From contig JBGAHL010000004.1 in assembly GCA_044226205.1 (NCBI GenBank), forward strand, positions 124,001 through 188,000: a stretch of 64,000 bases of DNA, read 5' to 3'. The notes below the pieces were generated by a model, which worked only from the letters and a program-made list of their open reading frames with translations, searched no databases and was not told the origin of the DNA. The stretch comes from M3007 sp044226205. GTDB lineage: Bacteria; Bacteroidota; Bacteroidia; Chitinophagales; Saprospiraceae. The translations under genes were made by a program, and so were the position numbers. Below, one piece after another: positions 1-11,175 of this stretch (position 1 is its first letter; the number at the start of each line of letters is the position of its first letter).

Positions 1-176
1 CGCCCCAGGAAAGTCTGCCGACAGGATGAAAGTTTGCAGTCAAAACAAGGTGTACATGAGTCCTCGTGTTCGATCTGCCAAACAATCTTTCGCCACAAAA
101 ACGTCTTCCCGGGAACCCGAAAGTTACCCAAAAACAGCGGCCTTGGCGGATTGTTCGCCTGAAAACAAAATTTGGT
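1..176. other. Left-edge non-coding stretch
   Basis: I see no convincing gene here. The open frame that starts near base 66 on the plus strand runs almost entirely antisense to the glycosyltransferase gene and has no recognisable protein character. No RNA gene or clear hairpin was seen. Confidence 0.4.
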
Positions 177-1244
177 TCAATTGCCAAAAGGCATGAACTG
201 ATCGCTGGCCATGGCGGTCGGGATCAGGGGTTGGGGGTGCAAGGTCTCGCCCCGGGCCACTTTTTCGTACAGCTCCACGTATTTCTGGGCCATTTTTTCG
301 GCAGAAAAATGCTCGCAGGCATACTCATGACAATGCTTGCGGTCGTAGGCCTCGGCATTTTTTACCGCTTCCACGACCTCCGTTCGCTTGACGGAAAGGC
401 AGCCCAGTTCGGAATAAAAAGCCTCTACCTGGCCGTTCCAGGCCTCGGCTTTGGCCGAATCCTGACCGACATGCACGCGGGAAGGCGTTTCGCGTTTGCC
501 CAGCAATTCGGGCAAAGCCCCGTAGGGCGTACCAAAAACCGGGCAGCCGAAATACAAACTTTCCACCACCGACAATCCGAAGGGCTCAGCCCATAACGCA
601 GGGAAAATCAGGCCTTTGGATTGATTGAGCAACATGTTGCGGCCGTCGTTGCTGAGCACGCCGTGGAAACGAACGTGCGGGCTGAGGGTGATGCGCAGGC
701 CTTTGCGGAAATTGACCCGCGAGCCGCCGATCACGTGAAGGCGGGCGCCGGCCTGCCCGGCCACGTCGATGGCGCCGCGCACATTTTTACCGCTCCAGGC
801 GGCGTTGCCAAGGAAGTGAAAAAACATGCGCCGCGCTTCCCAGTCGGGGCGCCCGTAATCGGCAAAATCGATGCCCGGATGCACGTACACCTTGCCGCCG
901 TGGCGACGGGCCTGGTTGCGCGACAAAAAAACCGTGTTCGGGTCGAGCGGCGAATCATCGACTGCGTTGCGGTGCTGCGTCACGAGGTAGGGCACGGAAG
1001 GCGCCGACGCGGGCTGACAATGGAAGTGCACCACGTCGAATCCGTCCGGAATTTGCTCCTGCAACGGTTTTTTCTCGTTGATAATGAAGATTTTGGCAAA
1101 TGGGCAAGTCGAACCTTTTTTTACCAGATAGCTGACCTCATGCCCCAGTTGGTGCAGGGATTTGCCCAGCCACCACAGGATTCTTTCAGCGTCGTCATAG
1201 GTTTGAATGGGTATTCGACTGTTTTGTACAAGCAATATTTTCAT
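177..1244 (-). CDS. Glycosyltransferase family 4 (GT-B fold)
   Basis: A 355-aa cytoplasmic glycosyltransferase of the GT4 type, which transfers sugars from nucleotide-sugar donors to glycan or lipid acceptors. The N-terminus (MKILLVQNS) is the usual first beta strand of the GT-B acceptor domain. The C-terminal half carries the donor-site EX7E motif (EPFGLSVVE, about residue 220), followed by a GCPVFGTPYGALPE segment typical of GT4 enzymes. The ATG at 1244 gives the normal family length. It is a lone minus-strand gene divergent from folC. Donor and acceptor cannot be predicted. Family confidence is high, pathway unknown. Confidence 0.85.
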   Translation of the reverse strand: MKILLVQNSRIPIQTYDDAERILWWLGKSLHQLGHEVSYLVKKGSTCPFAKIFIINEKKPLQEQIPDGFDVVHFHCQPASAPSVPYLVTQHRNAVDDSPLDPNTVFLSRNQARRHGGKVYVHPGIDFADYGRPDWEARRMFFHFLGNAAWSGKNVRGAIDVAGQAGARLHVIGGSRVNFRKGLRITLSPHVRFHGVLSNDGRNMLLNQSKGLIFPALWAEPFGLSVVESLYFGCPVFGTPYGALPELLGKRETPSRVHVGQDSAKAEAWNGQVEAFYSELGCLSVKRTEVVEAVKNAEAYDRKHCHEYACEHFSAEKMAQKYVELYEKVARGETLHPQPLIPTAMASDQFMPFGN

Positions 1245-1443
1245 TGGGAAAAGGCAGGCATAATCGGTGGATTATTTTTCAAAAAGCCCGCGTGACAAAT
1301 GTCAAAAAAACACGGGGAATAACAGGTACAGAAAACGATAAAGCGTAAAAAGTTTGCGGCAGGCAGCATGGTTTTGTCTTCCAACGGCAAAAAGCCCACC
1401 TTTGCGCGGCGAGCCGCGGCTCCGCCCTTCCTTTGCCTTAGCC

Positions 1444-2793
1444 ATGTTGACCTACGCTGAAACGCTCGACTATCTCTATGCGCAGCTTCCCATGTTTCAC
1501 CGCATCGGGCCGGCTGCTTTCAAAAAAGACCTGGGCAACACCCTCGCACTTTGCGAACACCTGGGCAATCCGCAACACAAATTTCGAAGTATCCACATCG
1601 CCGGCACCAACGGCAAAGGCTCCGTCAGCCACATGCTGGCCGCTATTTGTCAGTCGGCCGGGCTCAAAACCGGCTTGTACATCAGCCCCCATTACAAGGA
1701 CTTTCGCGAGCGCATCAAGATCGACGGCCGGTACATTTCACGCCGCCGCGTCGTGTCCTTCGTGCAGCGCAACCTCGACGCCATCGAACGCATAAAGCCT
1801 TCATTTTTCGAGCTTTGCGTCGCCATGGCTTTCGATCATTTTGCCCGTGAGAAAGTCGACGTCGCGGTGATTGAGGTCGGACTCGGCGGCCGGCTCGACA
1901 GCACGAACGTGATCACGCCCCTGCTGAGCGTCATCACCAACATCAGTTTCGATCACCAGAACATGCTCGGCGACACCCTGCCGCTCATTGCCTCGGAAAA
2001 AGCGGGTATTATCAAACCCGGCATTCCGGTCGTGATCGGCGAGACGCACCCCGAATCAGCGCCTGTTTTTTTGGAAAAAGCCGCCTCGGTCGGCGCGCCG
2101 ATCATATTTGCCGACCGGCAATTTTCGGTCGTGGAACGCCCCGAACCTGACTTGCAACACACTGTTTTCGATCTTTTTAGCAAAGACTCGCCCGTGCTGG
2201 AAGGCCTGCGCATCGACGCGGCCGGGCCCTATCAGGGCAAAAATATTGTGACGGCCCTGCAAGCCACGGAATGGCTGTTTCAGCAAAATCCCTCCCTGCT
2301 GCACAAGACTTCGGGACCGCCCCATGCAGCGGAAATATCGCTGGGCCGGCCGCCGCTCGATGCCATCGTCCGGCAGGGGCTGGGCAAGCTGCGCAGCCTG
2401 ACGCGCTTCATTGGACGGTGGCAGGTGATCGGCAACAACCCCACGATTTTGTGCGACAGCGCCCACAACGAGGCGGGGCTCGGTACGGCGTTCAAGGCAA
2501 TTGCCGCGATGCCGCACCGCAAGTTGCACATCGTGACCGGTTTTGTCAACGACAAGGAGGTTGAAAAGGTGCTGCCGCTGTTCCCAGCCGAAGCGCACTA
2601 TTATTTTGCCAAAGCCAATATTCCGAGGGGGCTGGATGCAGCAATTTTACGCGAAAAAGCCGCTTCTTTCGGTTTGAAAGGGCGGGCCTGCCGTTCGGTA
2701 AAAAGCGCCTTGCGCATTGCCCGAAACGCTGCCGCGCCCGAGGACCTGATCGTGGTGACCGGCAGTATTTTCGTCGTCGCAGAAGTGTTATAA
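1444..2793 (+). CDS. folC: Folylpolyglutamate / dihydrofolate synthase
   Basis: A 449-aa Mur-ligase-type enzyme that adds glutamate to folates and probably also makes dihydrofolate from dihydropteroate, in ATP-dependent cytosolic steps of folate metabolism. The P-loop GTNGKGS lies at residues 54-60, and VIEVGLGGRLDSTN further on matches the family's second signature. I chose the ATG at 1444 (MLTYAETLDY) over an in-frame ATG at 1354, because the extra 30 residues are unlike the family and follow a plausible promoter region. The TonB receptor gene starts just downstream, so the two may be co-transcribed. Confidence 0.93.
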   Translation: MLTYAETLDYLYAQLPMFHRIGPAAFKKDLGNTLALCEHLGNPQHKFRSIHIAGTNGKGSVSHMLAAICQSAGLKTGLYISPHYKDFRERIKIDGRYISRRRVVSFVQRNLDAIERIKPSFFELCVAMAFDHFAREKVDVAVIEVGLGGRLDSTNVITPLLSVITNISFDHQNMLGDTLPLIASEKAGIIKPGIPVVIGETHPESAPVFLEKAASVGAPIIFADRQFSVVERPEPDLQHTVFDLFSKDSPVLEGLRIDAAGPYQGKNIVTALQATEWLFQQNPSLLHKTSGPPHAAEISLGRPPLDAIVRQGLGKLRSLTRFIGRWQVIGNNPTILCDSAHNEAGLGTAFKAIAAMPHRKLHIVTGFVNDKEVEKVLPLFPAEAHYYFAKANIPRGLDAAILREKAASFGLKGRACRSVKSALRIARNAAAPEDLIVVTGSIFVVAEVL

Positions 2794-2812
2794 ATACATG
2801 ATTATCAACATA

Positions 2813-5368
2813 ATGAAAAAATCGCACAAAATATCCGGGTGGCTCGGCCTTTGCTTCTGTCTGTTGCAAGCGGGAGCATCCCTTTTTGCACAAAATACGG
2901 CTACCGTGGCCGGCCGCATTACCGACGCCTCCAACGAACAGCCGGTGGAACTTGTCACCGTGTATGTCAAAGGCGGCAATACGGCGGTTACTTCCGATGA
3001 AAGCGGGAAGTTTGCCATCCAGGTGCCAGCCGATCAGCGGCTGGTGCTGGGTTTTCGGCGGGTGGCGTACAAGGAAAGTTCGGCCGACATCCTGCCGCTG
3101 GCGCCTGGCGCGCGTTTTGTGCTCGACGTAGCCCTGGCGCCCACGGAGTCGAATCTGGAAGTCGTGATCCAGGAGCGCCGCCTCGACGACGGGGGCATGG
3201 TCAAGGAAAAAAACCTGGCCGACCTCCGGCTGCTGCCCAGCACCACCGGCAACCTGGAAAGCGTGTTGCCCAGCATTGCGCTCGGCACCACGACCGGCAC
3301 GGGTGGCGAATTGAGCGCTCAATACCAGGTGCGGGGCGGCAACTACGATGAAAACCTGGTGTACGTCAACGATTTTGAAATTTACCGCCCCCAATTGGTG
3401 CGCGCCGGCCAGCAGGAAGGCCTGACCTTCCCGAACATTGATCTGGTGCGCGATTTGTCGTTCTCCTCCGGCGGTTTTCAGGCCAAATACGGCGACAAAT
3501 TATCTTCGGTGCTCGATGTAAAATACAAACGCCCCGACAGTCTGCGGGCCAGTGTCAGCGGCAGCCTTTTGGGCGCTTCGGCACACCTGGAAGGCAGCTG
3601 GAAGCCTAAAAAAGACGGCTATCGGGCGTTTCGTTACCTCGTGGGCGGGCGCTACAAAACCACCCGTTTGCTGCTGGGCAGTCTCGACGTGAAGGGCGAA
3701 TACGTACCCGATTTTACCGATGTGCAGACCTATTTGACCTACGACATCAACCGCGACTGGCAAATTGCCGCGATCGGGAACTACAACCGCTCGCAGTACC
3801 GCTACATCCCGGAAAGTTTAAAAAGGGCCTTCGGATTGATCGATTACGCCCTGCAAATCCGCACGGCGTTCGAGGGGCAGGAAGTGGATGATTTTACGCA
3901 GGCAATGGGCGGTGTGTCGCTGACCTATTTGCCCGACCGAGAGCGCAACCCTTTGTACCACAAATTTTTAGCCTCCACCTGGCGCAGCCAGGAAAACGAG
4001 CGCTTCGACATTCTGGGCTACTACATCCTCGGCGAAATTGAAGAAAACCTTGGCGCCGACGACTTTGGCGAAATCGTCAATGTGCTCGGCGAGGGCGTGC
4101 AACACACCTGGGTGCGCAACTACCTCACCGCCGATGTTCGCAACGTGGAATACAAGGGAGGCATCGAACTCCAGCGCGACGCTGCCGATCTGGGGCTCAC
4201 CCGCAGCCACTTCCTGCAATGGTCGGTCAAGTGGCAAAACGAATCCATTCTCGATAAAATCAACGAGTGGGAACGCCTCGATTCGGCGCTTTATTCGCTG
4301 CCCTACGACACCACCCAACTGCTCGTGCGCCGCACTTTAAAAACCCGCAACACGCTGAACAGCAACCGATATTCCTTCTTTTTCCAGGACACCTGGACCT
4401 GGCGCAAGGACGGCCTGCGGGAGTTTCAGGTGAGCGCCGGCCTGCGCGGGCAGTACTGGGACCTGAACCGCGATTTTTTCGTGACGCCGCGCGCGCAGTT
4501 GCTTTACAAACCCTTGAACACCCGTAAAGACCTCTCCTACCGCCTGGCGGCAGGTTTGTACTATCAACCGCCGTTTTACCGTGAGTTGCGGGCGCCCGAC
4601 GGGGTGGTCAACACCGACGTCGTCGCGCAGAAAAGTGCGCATGTGGTGGCCGGCTTTACCTATGATTTTCTGTGGGGGCGCTATCGCCCGGTGAAAATGC
4701 GCCTCATCACCGAGGTGTATTACAAGCAGATGTGGGACCTCGTGTCGTACGATGTGGACAACGTACGGGTGCGTTATTCGGGCCTCAACGACTCGCGCGG
4801 CTACGCCGCCGGCTTCGACGTGCGCCTGAACGGCGAGTTCGTGCCCGGAGCCGAAAGTTGGGTCAACCTCTCGCTGCTGCGCACCCGTGAGCAGATCGAC
4901 GGAGTGCAGCACATGCGCCGCGATGTCGGTCAGCGTGAAGGCTACGTCGTCAAGGACGTTCCCAGACCGACCGACCGTTTTCTTACGCTGTCCATGTTTT
5001 TCCAGGACTATTTGCGCCACAACAAAAATTTCAAAATGCACATGAACCTGACGGTGGGCACAGGCCTTCCGTTCGGGCTGCCCGACAACAACATTGTGTA
5101 CCGCAACCCCTACCGTTTTTCGCCCTACCACCGCGTGGATATCGGTTTTTCGCTGCTGCTCTGGGACCAAAGCTGGCGCGGCCGCAGGCCGAATCACTTT
5201 TTGCGGTTTACGCGCAATACCTGGGTGAGTTTCGAGGTGTTCAACCTGATGAAAGTCTCGAACGAAGCCTCGAATACCTGGATCAAAACCATTTACAACA
5301 CGCAGTACGCCATTCCCAACTACCTGACCGGCAGGCGTTTGAACCTGCGTTTCAGGATGGATTTTTAA
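2813..5368 (+). CDS. TonB-dependent outer-membrane receptor
   Basis: An 851-aa outer-membrane receptor. It has a signal peptide (MKKSHKISG, hydrophobic core, cut after about LFAQ), then a carboxypeptidase-like regulatory domain (about residues 25-115). A TonB plug follows, containing YQVRGGNYDENLVYVNDFEI, and then a long beta-barrel that ends in an aromatic residue (RMDF), as Bacteroidota outer-membrane proteins do. The ATG at 2798 is also in frame; 2813 gives the cleaner signal peptide. No SusD-like partner lies beside it, so it is not a classical SusCD pair. The substrate is unknown. It begins about 20 bases after folC. Confidence 0.88.
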   Translation: MKKSHKISGWLGLCFCLLQAGASLFAQNTATVAGRITDASNEQPVELVTVYVKGGNTAVTSDESGKFAIQVPADQRLVLGFRRVAYKESSADILPLAPGARFVLDVALAPTESNLEVVIQERRLDDGGMVKEKNLADLRLLPSTTGNLESVLPSIALGTTTGTGGELSAQYQVRGGNYDENLVYVNDFEIYRPQLVRAGQQEGLTFPNIDLVRDLSFSSGGFQAKYGDKLSSVLDVKYKRPDSLRASVSGSLLGASAHLEGSWKPKKDGYRAFRYLVGGRYKTTRLLLGSLDVKGEYVPDFTDVQTYLTYDINRDWQIAAIGNYNRSQYRYIPESLKRAFGLIDYALQIRTAFEGQEVDDFTQAMGGVSLTYLPDRERNPLYHKFLASTWRSQENERFDILGYYILGEIEENLGADDFGEIVNVLGEGVQHTWVRNYLTADVRNVEYKGGIELQRDAADLGLTRSHFLQWSVKWQNESILDKINEWERLDSALYSLPYDTTQLLVRRTLKTRNTLNSNRYSFFFQDTWTWRKDGLREFQVSAGLRGQYWDLNRDFFVTPRAQLLYKPLNTRKDLSYRLAAGLYYQPPFYRELRAPDGVVNTDVVAQKSAHVVAGFTYDFLWGRYRPVKMRLITEVYYKQMWDLVSYDVDNVRVRYSGLNDSRGYAAGFDVRLNGEFVPGAESWVNLSLLRTREQIDGVQHMRRDVGQREGYVVKDVPRPTDRFLTLSMFFQDYLRHNKNFKMHMNLTVGTGLPFGLPDNNIVYRNPYRFSPYHRVDIGFSLLLWDQSWRGRRPNHFLRFTRNTWVSFEVFNLMKVSNEASNTWIKTIYNTQYAIPNYLTGRRLNLRFRMDF

Positions 5369-5457
5369 GATTTTTTCGCCATCCTCCCCAATGTTGAATT
5401 CGTCGCCCTGACACGTTTCCACTTTTCACGGCGTGTGTTTTTCATTGGCAGAATACC

Positions 5458-5465
5458 TACCTTTG
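5458..5465 (+). promoter_or_regulatory. Candidate -7 box of metK promoter
   Basis: TACCTTTG matches the Bacteroidota -7 consensus TAnnTTTG, with a T-run but no exact TTTG at about the -33 distance. Transcription would start near 5471, leaving a leader of about 58 bases before metK. No SAM riboswitch fold was recognised in that leader. Confidence 0.5.
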
Positions 5466-5528
5466 CGCCCTCTTTTGGGGGGCCAAAAGGTCGCCTGTTT
5501 GTTTTATTTCATAACTCATTCATCCACC

Positions 5529-6773
<1,245 letters not shown>

Positions 6774-6779
6774 TTATTC

Positions 6780-6816
6780 CGCCAGCGGGCGCGCCAAACT
6801 GTATCGCCCGCTGGCG
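6780..6816. terminator. Hairpin between convergent metK and thyA
   Basis: Perfect 12-bp inverted arms (6780-6791 and 6805-6816, CGCCAGCGGGCG and complement) with a 13-base loop lie 6 bases after the metK stop. A T-rich stretch follows on the plus side, with six Ts at about 6827-6832. It probably terminates metK and may also stop thyA transcripts. Confidence 0.75.
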
Positions 6817-6831
6817 AATATCCTCCTTTTT

Positions 6832-7626
6832 TCAGACCGCAACCGGCGCCTTGATGGCCGGCCAGGGGTCGTACTGGAGGAGTTCGAAATCTTCGTAACG
6901 GAAGGAAAAAAGATCTCGCACTTCAGGGTTGAGACGCATCTGCGGCAAGGGGCGCGGGGCGCGGGAAAGTTGCAATTCCACTTGCTCAAGATGGTTGAGG
7001 TAAATGTGCACATCGCCGAAAGTGTGCACGAAATCGCCGGGCTGCAGATCGCAGACCTGGGCCAGCATGAGCGTCAGCAAGGCGTAGGAAGCGATATTGA
7101 ACGGTACGCCGAGGAACACGTCGGCACTGCGCTGGTACAACTGACAGGACAATTTTCCGTCGGCTACATAAAACTGGAACAGGCAATGGCAAGGCGCCAG
7201 GGCCATGTGCGGAATGTCCACGGGATTCCAGGCCGACACGACCAGGCGGCGGCTGTCGGGGTTCTTTTTGATGGATTGAACGAGCTCGGCGATTTGATCG
7301 ACGGTTTGCCCGTCGGGGCCCTGCCAGGAGCGCCACTGCTTGCCATATACCGGCCCGAGTTCACCGTTTTCGTCGGCCCATTCGTCCCAAATACTCACCC
7401 CGTTGGCTTTCAGGTAGGCAATATTGGTATCGCCCTGCAAAAACCACAGGAGTTCGTGAATGATGCTTCGGGTATGCACCTTTTTCGTCGTTACCAAAGG
7501 GAAGCCTTCGGCAAGGTTGAAACGCATCTGGTAGCCGAAGGTGCTGATCGTACCCGTGCCGGTGCGGTCCGACTTTCGAACGCCGTTGGTCAAAATATGT
7601 CTTAGAAGGTCGTGATAAGCCTGCAT
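6832..7626 (-). CDS. thyA: Thymidylate synthase
   Basis: A 264-aa folate-dependent thymidylate synthase converting dUMP to dTMP with methylene-tetrahydrofolate. The length equals that of the E. coli enzyme, and the catalytic cysteine in ALAPCHCLFQ falls at residue 146, the canonical position. The phosphate-binding RRLVVSAWNP is just before it. An in-frame start at 7806 would add 60 unrelated residues, so the ATG at 7626 is used. It is convergent with metK. No dihydrofolate reductase gene was found beside it. Confidence 0.96.
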   Translation of the reverse strand: MQAYHDLLRHILTNGVRKSDRTGTGTISTFGYQMRFNLAEGFPLVTTKKVHTRSIIHELLWFLQGDTNIAYLKANGVSIWDEWADENGELGPVYGKQWRSWQGPDGQTVDQIAELVQSIKKNPDSRRLVVSAWNPVDIPHMALAPCHCLFQFYVADGKLSCQLYQRSADVFLGVPFNIASYALLTLMLAQVCDLQPGDFVHTFGDVHIYLNHLEQVELQLSRAPRPLPQMRLNPEVRDLFSFRYEDFELLQYDPWPAIKAPVAV

Positions 7627-7643
7627 GTAGTTTCTGTTTGCGA

Positions 7644-7651
7644 CAAAACTA
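7644..7651 (-). promoter_or_regulatory. Candidate -7 box of thyA promoter
   Basis: Reads TAGTTTTG on the minus strand, matching TAnnTTTG. It would place the transcript start about 12 bases before the thyA ATG, a short leader. No clear -33 element was seen. Confidence 0.4.
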
Positions 7652-7855
7652 AGGCATCGGCGCCTGGGTCGGCCGCCCTTTTTTGTAAAAATGCAGTTGA
7701 ATCCTGCCCAACAATTGCCTCTCGCCCTGAAAATGCCGGATTCCGGCGAAACATAGCTCGAAATTCGGCCGGCTTGGCGCAACTTTGTGCCAGCCGGACA
7801 AAACAATTTGCCGGCTTTTGCGTCCTAACCCCTCGCCAATACATCCGAACAAAAG

Positions 7856-9913
7856 ATGCAATTCGTATTCCCGTATTTTCTGGCCGCCCTGACCACCCTG
7901 GCGATCCCGATTATTATCCACCTGTTTTACTTCCGGCGGTTCAAAAAGGTCTATTTCACCAATGTCCGTTTCCTCAAGGAGGTCAAGGAAGAGACCAGCA
8001 ACCGCCAGAAGCTGCGCAACCTGCTGGTGCTGCTCATGCGCTGCCTGGCGATCATTTTCCTCGTACTGGCATTCGCCCAACCTTTTATTCCACGTTCGGG
8101 CACGGTGAAAAAAGGGGAAAAAGCGGTGAGCATTTTTGTTGACAATTCATTCAGTATGAATGCTTTGTCAAAGGACGCCGCACTGCTCGAACTGGCTAAA
8201 AAACGCGCCCGCGACATCGTAGATGCCTACCCGCCCAGCGATCGCTTTCAAATTCTGACCAACGATTTCGAAGGCCGCGACCAACGCCTCATCAGCAAGG
8301 AAGACGCCCTCAGCCGCATCGAGGAAATTCGCACCAGCCCCTCCAGTCGCGACCTGTCCAAGGTGCTGATTCGGCAGCAACAAGCCCTCTCTACGGGCAC
8401 GGCCGACCATCGTATTGCCTTCGTTATCAGCGATTTTCAACAAAACATTGCCGACCTGTCCAACTTCCGCGACACCTTGCTGGAAGTCAACCTGATCCCC
8501 ATGCGGGCCGTTCAGGAAAACAACGTTTCGATCGATTCCGTGTGGTTTGAAAGCCCCGTCCAGATCCTCAACCAGCCTGCCAACCTGCTGGTGCGCGTCT
8601 CCAACCGGGGGGAAGAGGAAGCCCAGGAGATTCGCCTCAGCCTGCGGCACGACGGGCAGACCAAACCCGTGGGCACGCTCTCCATCGCTCCGCATACCAC
8701 CCGGCTCGACACGGTGAGTTTCACCATTCTGCATCCCGGCTGGCACGAGGCAAGGCTTTCGCTGACCGACTACCCGGTGCATTTCGACGACGATTACTAC
8801 CTGAGTTTTCACGTTGCAGAACGCATTAATGTGCTGGTTATCAATGCCCTGCAACCCAATAAATTTCTCTCGAACGCCTTCGCCGGCGCCAAATATTTTC
8901 ACCTCGACAACGCCGAGGCGCGCGCGCTCGATTATTCGAAGTTCGGCGACTACCAGTTGATCGTGCTCAACGAACTGCCCAGCGTGACCTCGGGCCTTGC
9001 CCAGGAACTCAAAACATTTGCCCAAAACGGCGGCAACGTGCTGGCTTTCCCGCCCGCCAACGCCGATCTGAATGCCTGGAACGGCTTTTTGCAAAGCTTC
9101 GGCGCCGGCAGTCTGGGCGCTTTCACACCAACACCCCGCCAGGCCAGTCAGGTGAATACGGAGGAATTTGTGTTCCGCGACGTGTTTCTCAACAAATCGG
9201 CCAACCTGCGGCTGCCCTCCACCCAGGGCAATTTCACGCTGGCGCCCAACCGTGGCGAATACATCCTCACCTACCGCGACGGTTCCGCCATGCTTGCCAA
9301 ATACCCGGTCGGCGAAGGCGCCCTGTACTGCTCGGCTGCCCCCCTCGACGACAAGGTGAGCGACCTGGTTCGCAACGGTGAAATATTCGTCCCCATGTTG
9401 TTCAAAATGGCCATCGCGGGCTCCAAAGGCCGTCAGATCGCCTACACCATCGGGCGCGACGAAGTGCTGGAGGCCCAGCACCAGGTGTCTGCCTCGGGCG
9501 AAACGATTTACAAACTGCGCGCCATAGCTGACCAGACCGGCAACAACGACGCCCCCGAGGGCGCCGAGTTTATCCCCGAGCAACGTATCCTCGGCGCCAA
9601 GGTGCTGCTGACGCCCGGCACCCAGATCAACCATGCGGGCTGGTACCAGCTTGGTCTCCAGCCTGATTCAACCCTTGCCGAATTTGCCTTTAACTACGAC
9701 CGCAAGGAAAGCGAAATGCGCTACAAAAATGACGAGGAACTGGCTGCTGGCCTTCCGGCAAACTTCCACGTCCTCGACGAGGCGGAAGAAGCCAATTTCA
9801 CGCAGGTGGTCGACGAGCAAAACCAGGGCATCACGCTCTGGCGCTGGTGCGTTGTCTTTGCCCTGTTGTTCCTCGCGCTGGAAGGCTTGTTCCTGCGTTT
9901 GTGGAAAGTTTGA
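7856..9913 (+). CDS. BatA-domain / vWA membrane protein
   Basis: A 685-aa inner-membrane protein. The N-terminus (MQFVFPYFLAALTTLAIPIIIH) and a second helix at about residues 55-77 match the BatA N-terminal membrane region common in Bacteroidota. A von Willebrand A-like domain follows from about residue 90, with a MIDAS-type DxSxS (DNSFS). A long middle region is probably a second Rossmann-like fold, and a single transmembrane helix sits close to the C-terminus (about 660-680). Such proteins are thought to act in envelope stress or protein complexes, but no specific role is established. It stands alone here, with no batB, batD or moxR neighbour. Confidence 0.82.
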   Translation: MQFVFPYFLAALTTLAIPIIIHLFYFRRFKKVYFTNVRFLKEVKEETSNRQKLRNLLVLLMRCLAIIFLVLAFAQPFIPRSGTVKKGEKAVSIFVDNSFSMNALSKDAALLELAKKRARDIVDAYPPSDRFQILTNDFEGRDQRLISKEDALSRIEEIRTSPSSRDLSKVLIRQQQALSTGTADHRIAFVISDFQQNIADLSNFRDTLLEVNLIPMRAVQENNVSIDSVWFESPVQILNQPANLLVRVSNRGEEEAQEIRLSLRHDGQTKPVGTLSIAPHTTRLDTVSFTILHPGWHEARLSLTDYPVHFDDDYYLSFHVAERINVLVINALQPNKFLSNAFAGAKYFHLDNAEARALDYSKFGDYQLIVLNELPSVTSGLAQELKTFAQNGGNVLAFPPANADLNAWNGFLQSFGAGSLGAFTPTPRQASQVNTEEFVFRDVFLNKSANLRLPSTQGNFTLAPNRGEYILTYRDGSAMLAKYPVGEGALYCSAAPLDDKVSDLVRNGEIFVPMLFKMAIAGSKGRQIAYTIGRDEVLEAQHQVSASGETIYKLRAIADQTGNNDAPEGAEFIPEQRILGAKVLLTPGTQINHAGWYQLGLQPDSTLAEFAFNYDRKESEMRYKNDEELAAGLPANFHVLDEAEEANFTQVVDEQNQGITLWRWCVVFALLFLALEGLFLRLWKV

Positions 9914-9944
9914 CGGGCCTGGTTTTCGGGCTTCGAAAAAAGAA

Positions 9945-9976
9945 GGGGGCAATGCAGATTTGCATTGCCCCCTTTT
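9945..9976. terminator. Bidirectional terminator
   Basis: Perfect 12-bp arms (9945-9956 and 9961-9972, GGGGGCAATGCA and complement) with a 4-base loop are followed by TTTT on the plus strand. The left flank is A-rich, giving a T-rich tail for minus-strand transcripts as well. It serves the convergent BatA-domain gene and dnaN. Confidence 0.85.
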
Positions 9977-10008
9977 ATTATCAAGGCTGATAAATTACAC
10001 GAAATCAA

Positions 10009-11124
10009 TTAGTTGTTCAACATAACCGGCATCACCAGCATCAGAATATCCCGGTCGTTGTTTTCTTCCATCGGGGTCAGGATGCCGGCGCGCGAAGGCG
10101 TGGAGAACTCCATTTTTACTTCGTCGGTATCGAGCACGCCGAGCATTTCGACGAGGAATTTGGCGTTGAAAGCGATGCGCATGGGATTGCCTTCGTAGGT
10201 GCAGCTCATCTGTTCGGTTGCCTCGTTGGAAAAATCGAGGTCCTGGGCGCTGACGGTCAGGCTTTTATCCGAAATATCGAGGACGACCTGGTTGGTCGTT
10301 TTATTGGCATAGATGGCGATGCGCTTGAGCGAATCCTGAAAATCGCGGCGGCTGATGGCCATGTGGTTCGGGTTGTCGACCGGGATCACGGCGTTGTAAT
10401 CCGGGTAGCGGGCGTCGATCAGGCGGCACACCATGTGCATGCTGGCGAAGGAGAAAAAAGCATTGGCCTTGTTGAAGGAAATTTTGACGGCATCGTTGGC
10501 CGGCAAGGCGTTTTTGAGCAGGTTGAGGGCTTTTTTGGGCAAAATAAAAGTTGCCGCGACTTCACCGGCCAGTTGGTGGGTGCTGTATTTGACCAGTTTG
10601 TGGGCATCGGTGGCCACGCAGGTCATTTTGTTGTGGTCCACCTGGAAATAAACGCCCGTCATGGCCGGACGAAGTTCGTCGCTGGAGGTGGCGAAAACCG
10701 TTTTATTGATGGCTTCGAGCAGAAACTGGCTGTTCAGCTTGACCGTATCCACGGCATCGGGCTCGGGGATATTGGGGAAATCGGCGCCGTTTTCGCCTGC
10801 CAGTTTGTACTTGCCGTAGGAAGAGGTGATTTCGATGCCCCAGTTGTCGGGATTGACGGTGAAGGTGACCGGTTGTTGCGGGAGGGCTTTCAGCGTATCG
10901 AGCAGGATACGGGCCGGCACCGCGACGATGAAGTCGTCGTCGGCCAGGACCTCGATGGTTGTGGAAATACTGGTTTCGAGGTCGGTAGCCGCGATGGTCA
11001 GCTTTTTATTTTCAACTTTAAAAAGAAAGTCTTCCAGAATAGGCAGCACAGGATTGGAACCGATGGCGCCCGAAGCGATGGAGAGTTGTTTGAGCAATTC
11101 GGTCGAAGAGACGCTGAATTTCAT
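10009..11124 (-). CDS. dnaN: DNA polymerase III beta sliding clamp
   Basis: A 371-aa ring-forming processivity factor that tethers DNA polymerase III and other repair and replication proteins to DNA. The N-terminus (MKFSVSSTELLKQLSIASGAI) and the C-terminus (DRDILMLVMPVMLNN, where family members end in a PMR/PML-type motif) are characteristic, and the length is near the usual 366-375 aa. It is not next to dnaA or recF here, as often in Bacteroidota. A candidate promoter lies 50 bases upstream and a shared terminator downstream. Confidence 0.96.
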   Translation of the reverse strand: MKFSVSSTELLKQLSIASGAIGSNPVLPILEDFLFKVENKKLTIAATDLETSISTTIEVLADDDFIVAVPARILLDTLKALPQQPVTFTVNPDNWGIEITSSYGKYKLAGENGADFPNIPEPDAVDTVKLNSQFLLEAINKTVFATSSDELRPAMTGVYFQVDHNKMTCVATDAHKLVKYSTHQLAGEVAATFILPKKALNLLKNALPANDAVKISFNKANAFFSFASMHMVCRLIDARYPDYNAVIPVDNPNHMAISRRDFQDSLKRIAIYANKTTNQVVLDISDKSLTVSAQDLDFSNEATEQMSCTYEGNPMRIAFNAKFLVEMLGVLDTDEVKMEFSTPSRAGILTPMEENNDRDILMLVMPVMLNN

Positions 11125-11175
11125 GGATTTCGGACTTTTGATTGATTGTCAATAATTTGCACAAAATCTGCCCCG

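Noticed and set aside
66..596. A 176-codon plus-strand frame at the left edge
   Set aside because: It lies mostly antisense to the GT4 gene and reads as low-information sequence.
5466..5528. Possible SAM riboswitch before metK
   Set aside because: The leader is only about 60 bases and shows none of the paired elements of known SAM riboswitches.
8168..9634. A 488-codon open frame antisense to the BatA-domain gene
   Set aside because: It is the shadow of a well-supported gene and shows no family motif.
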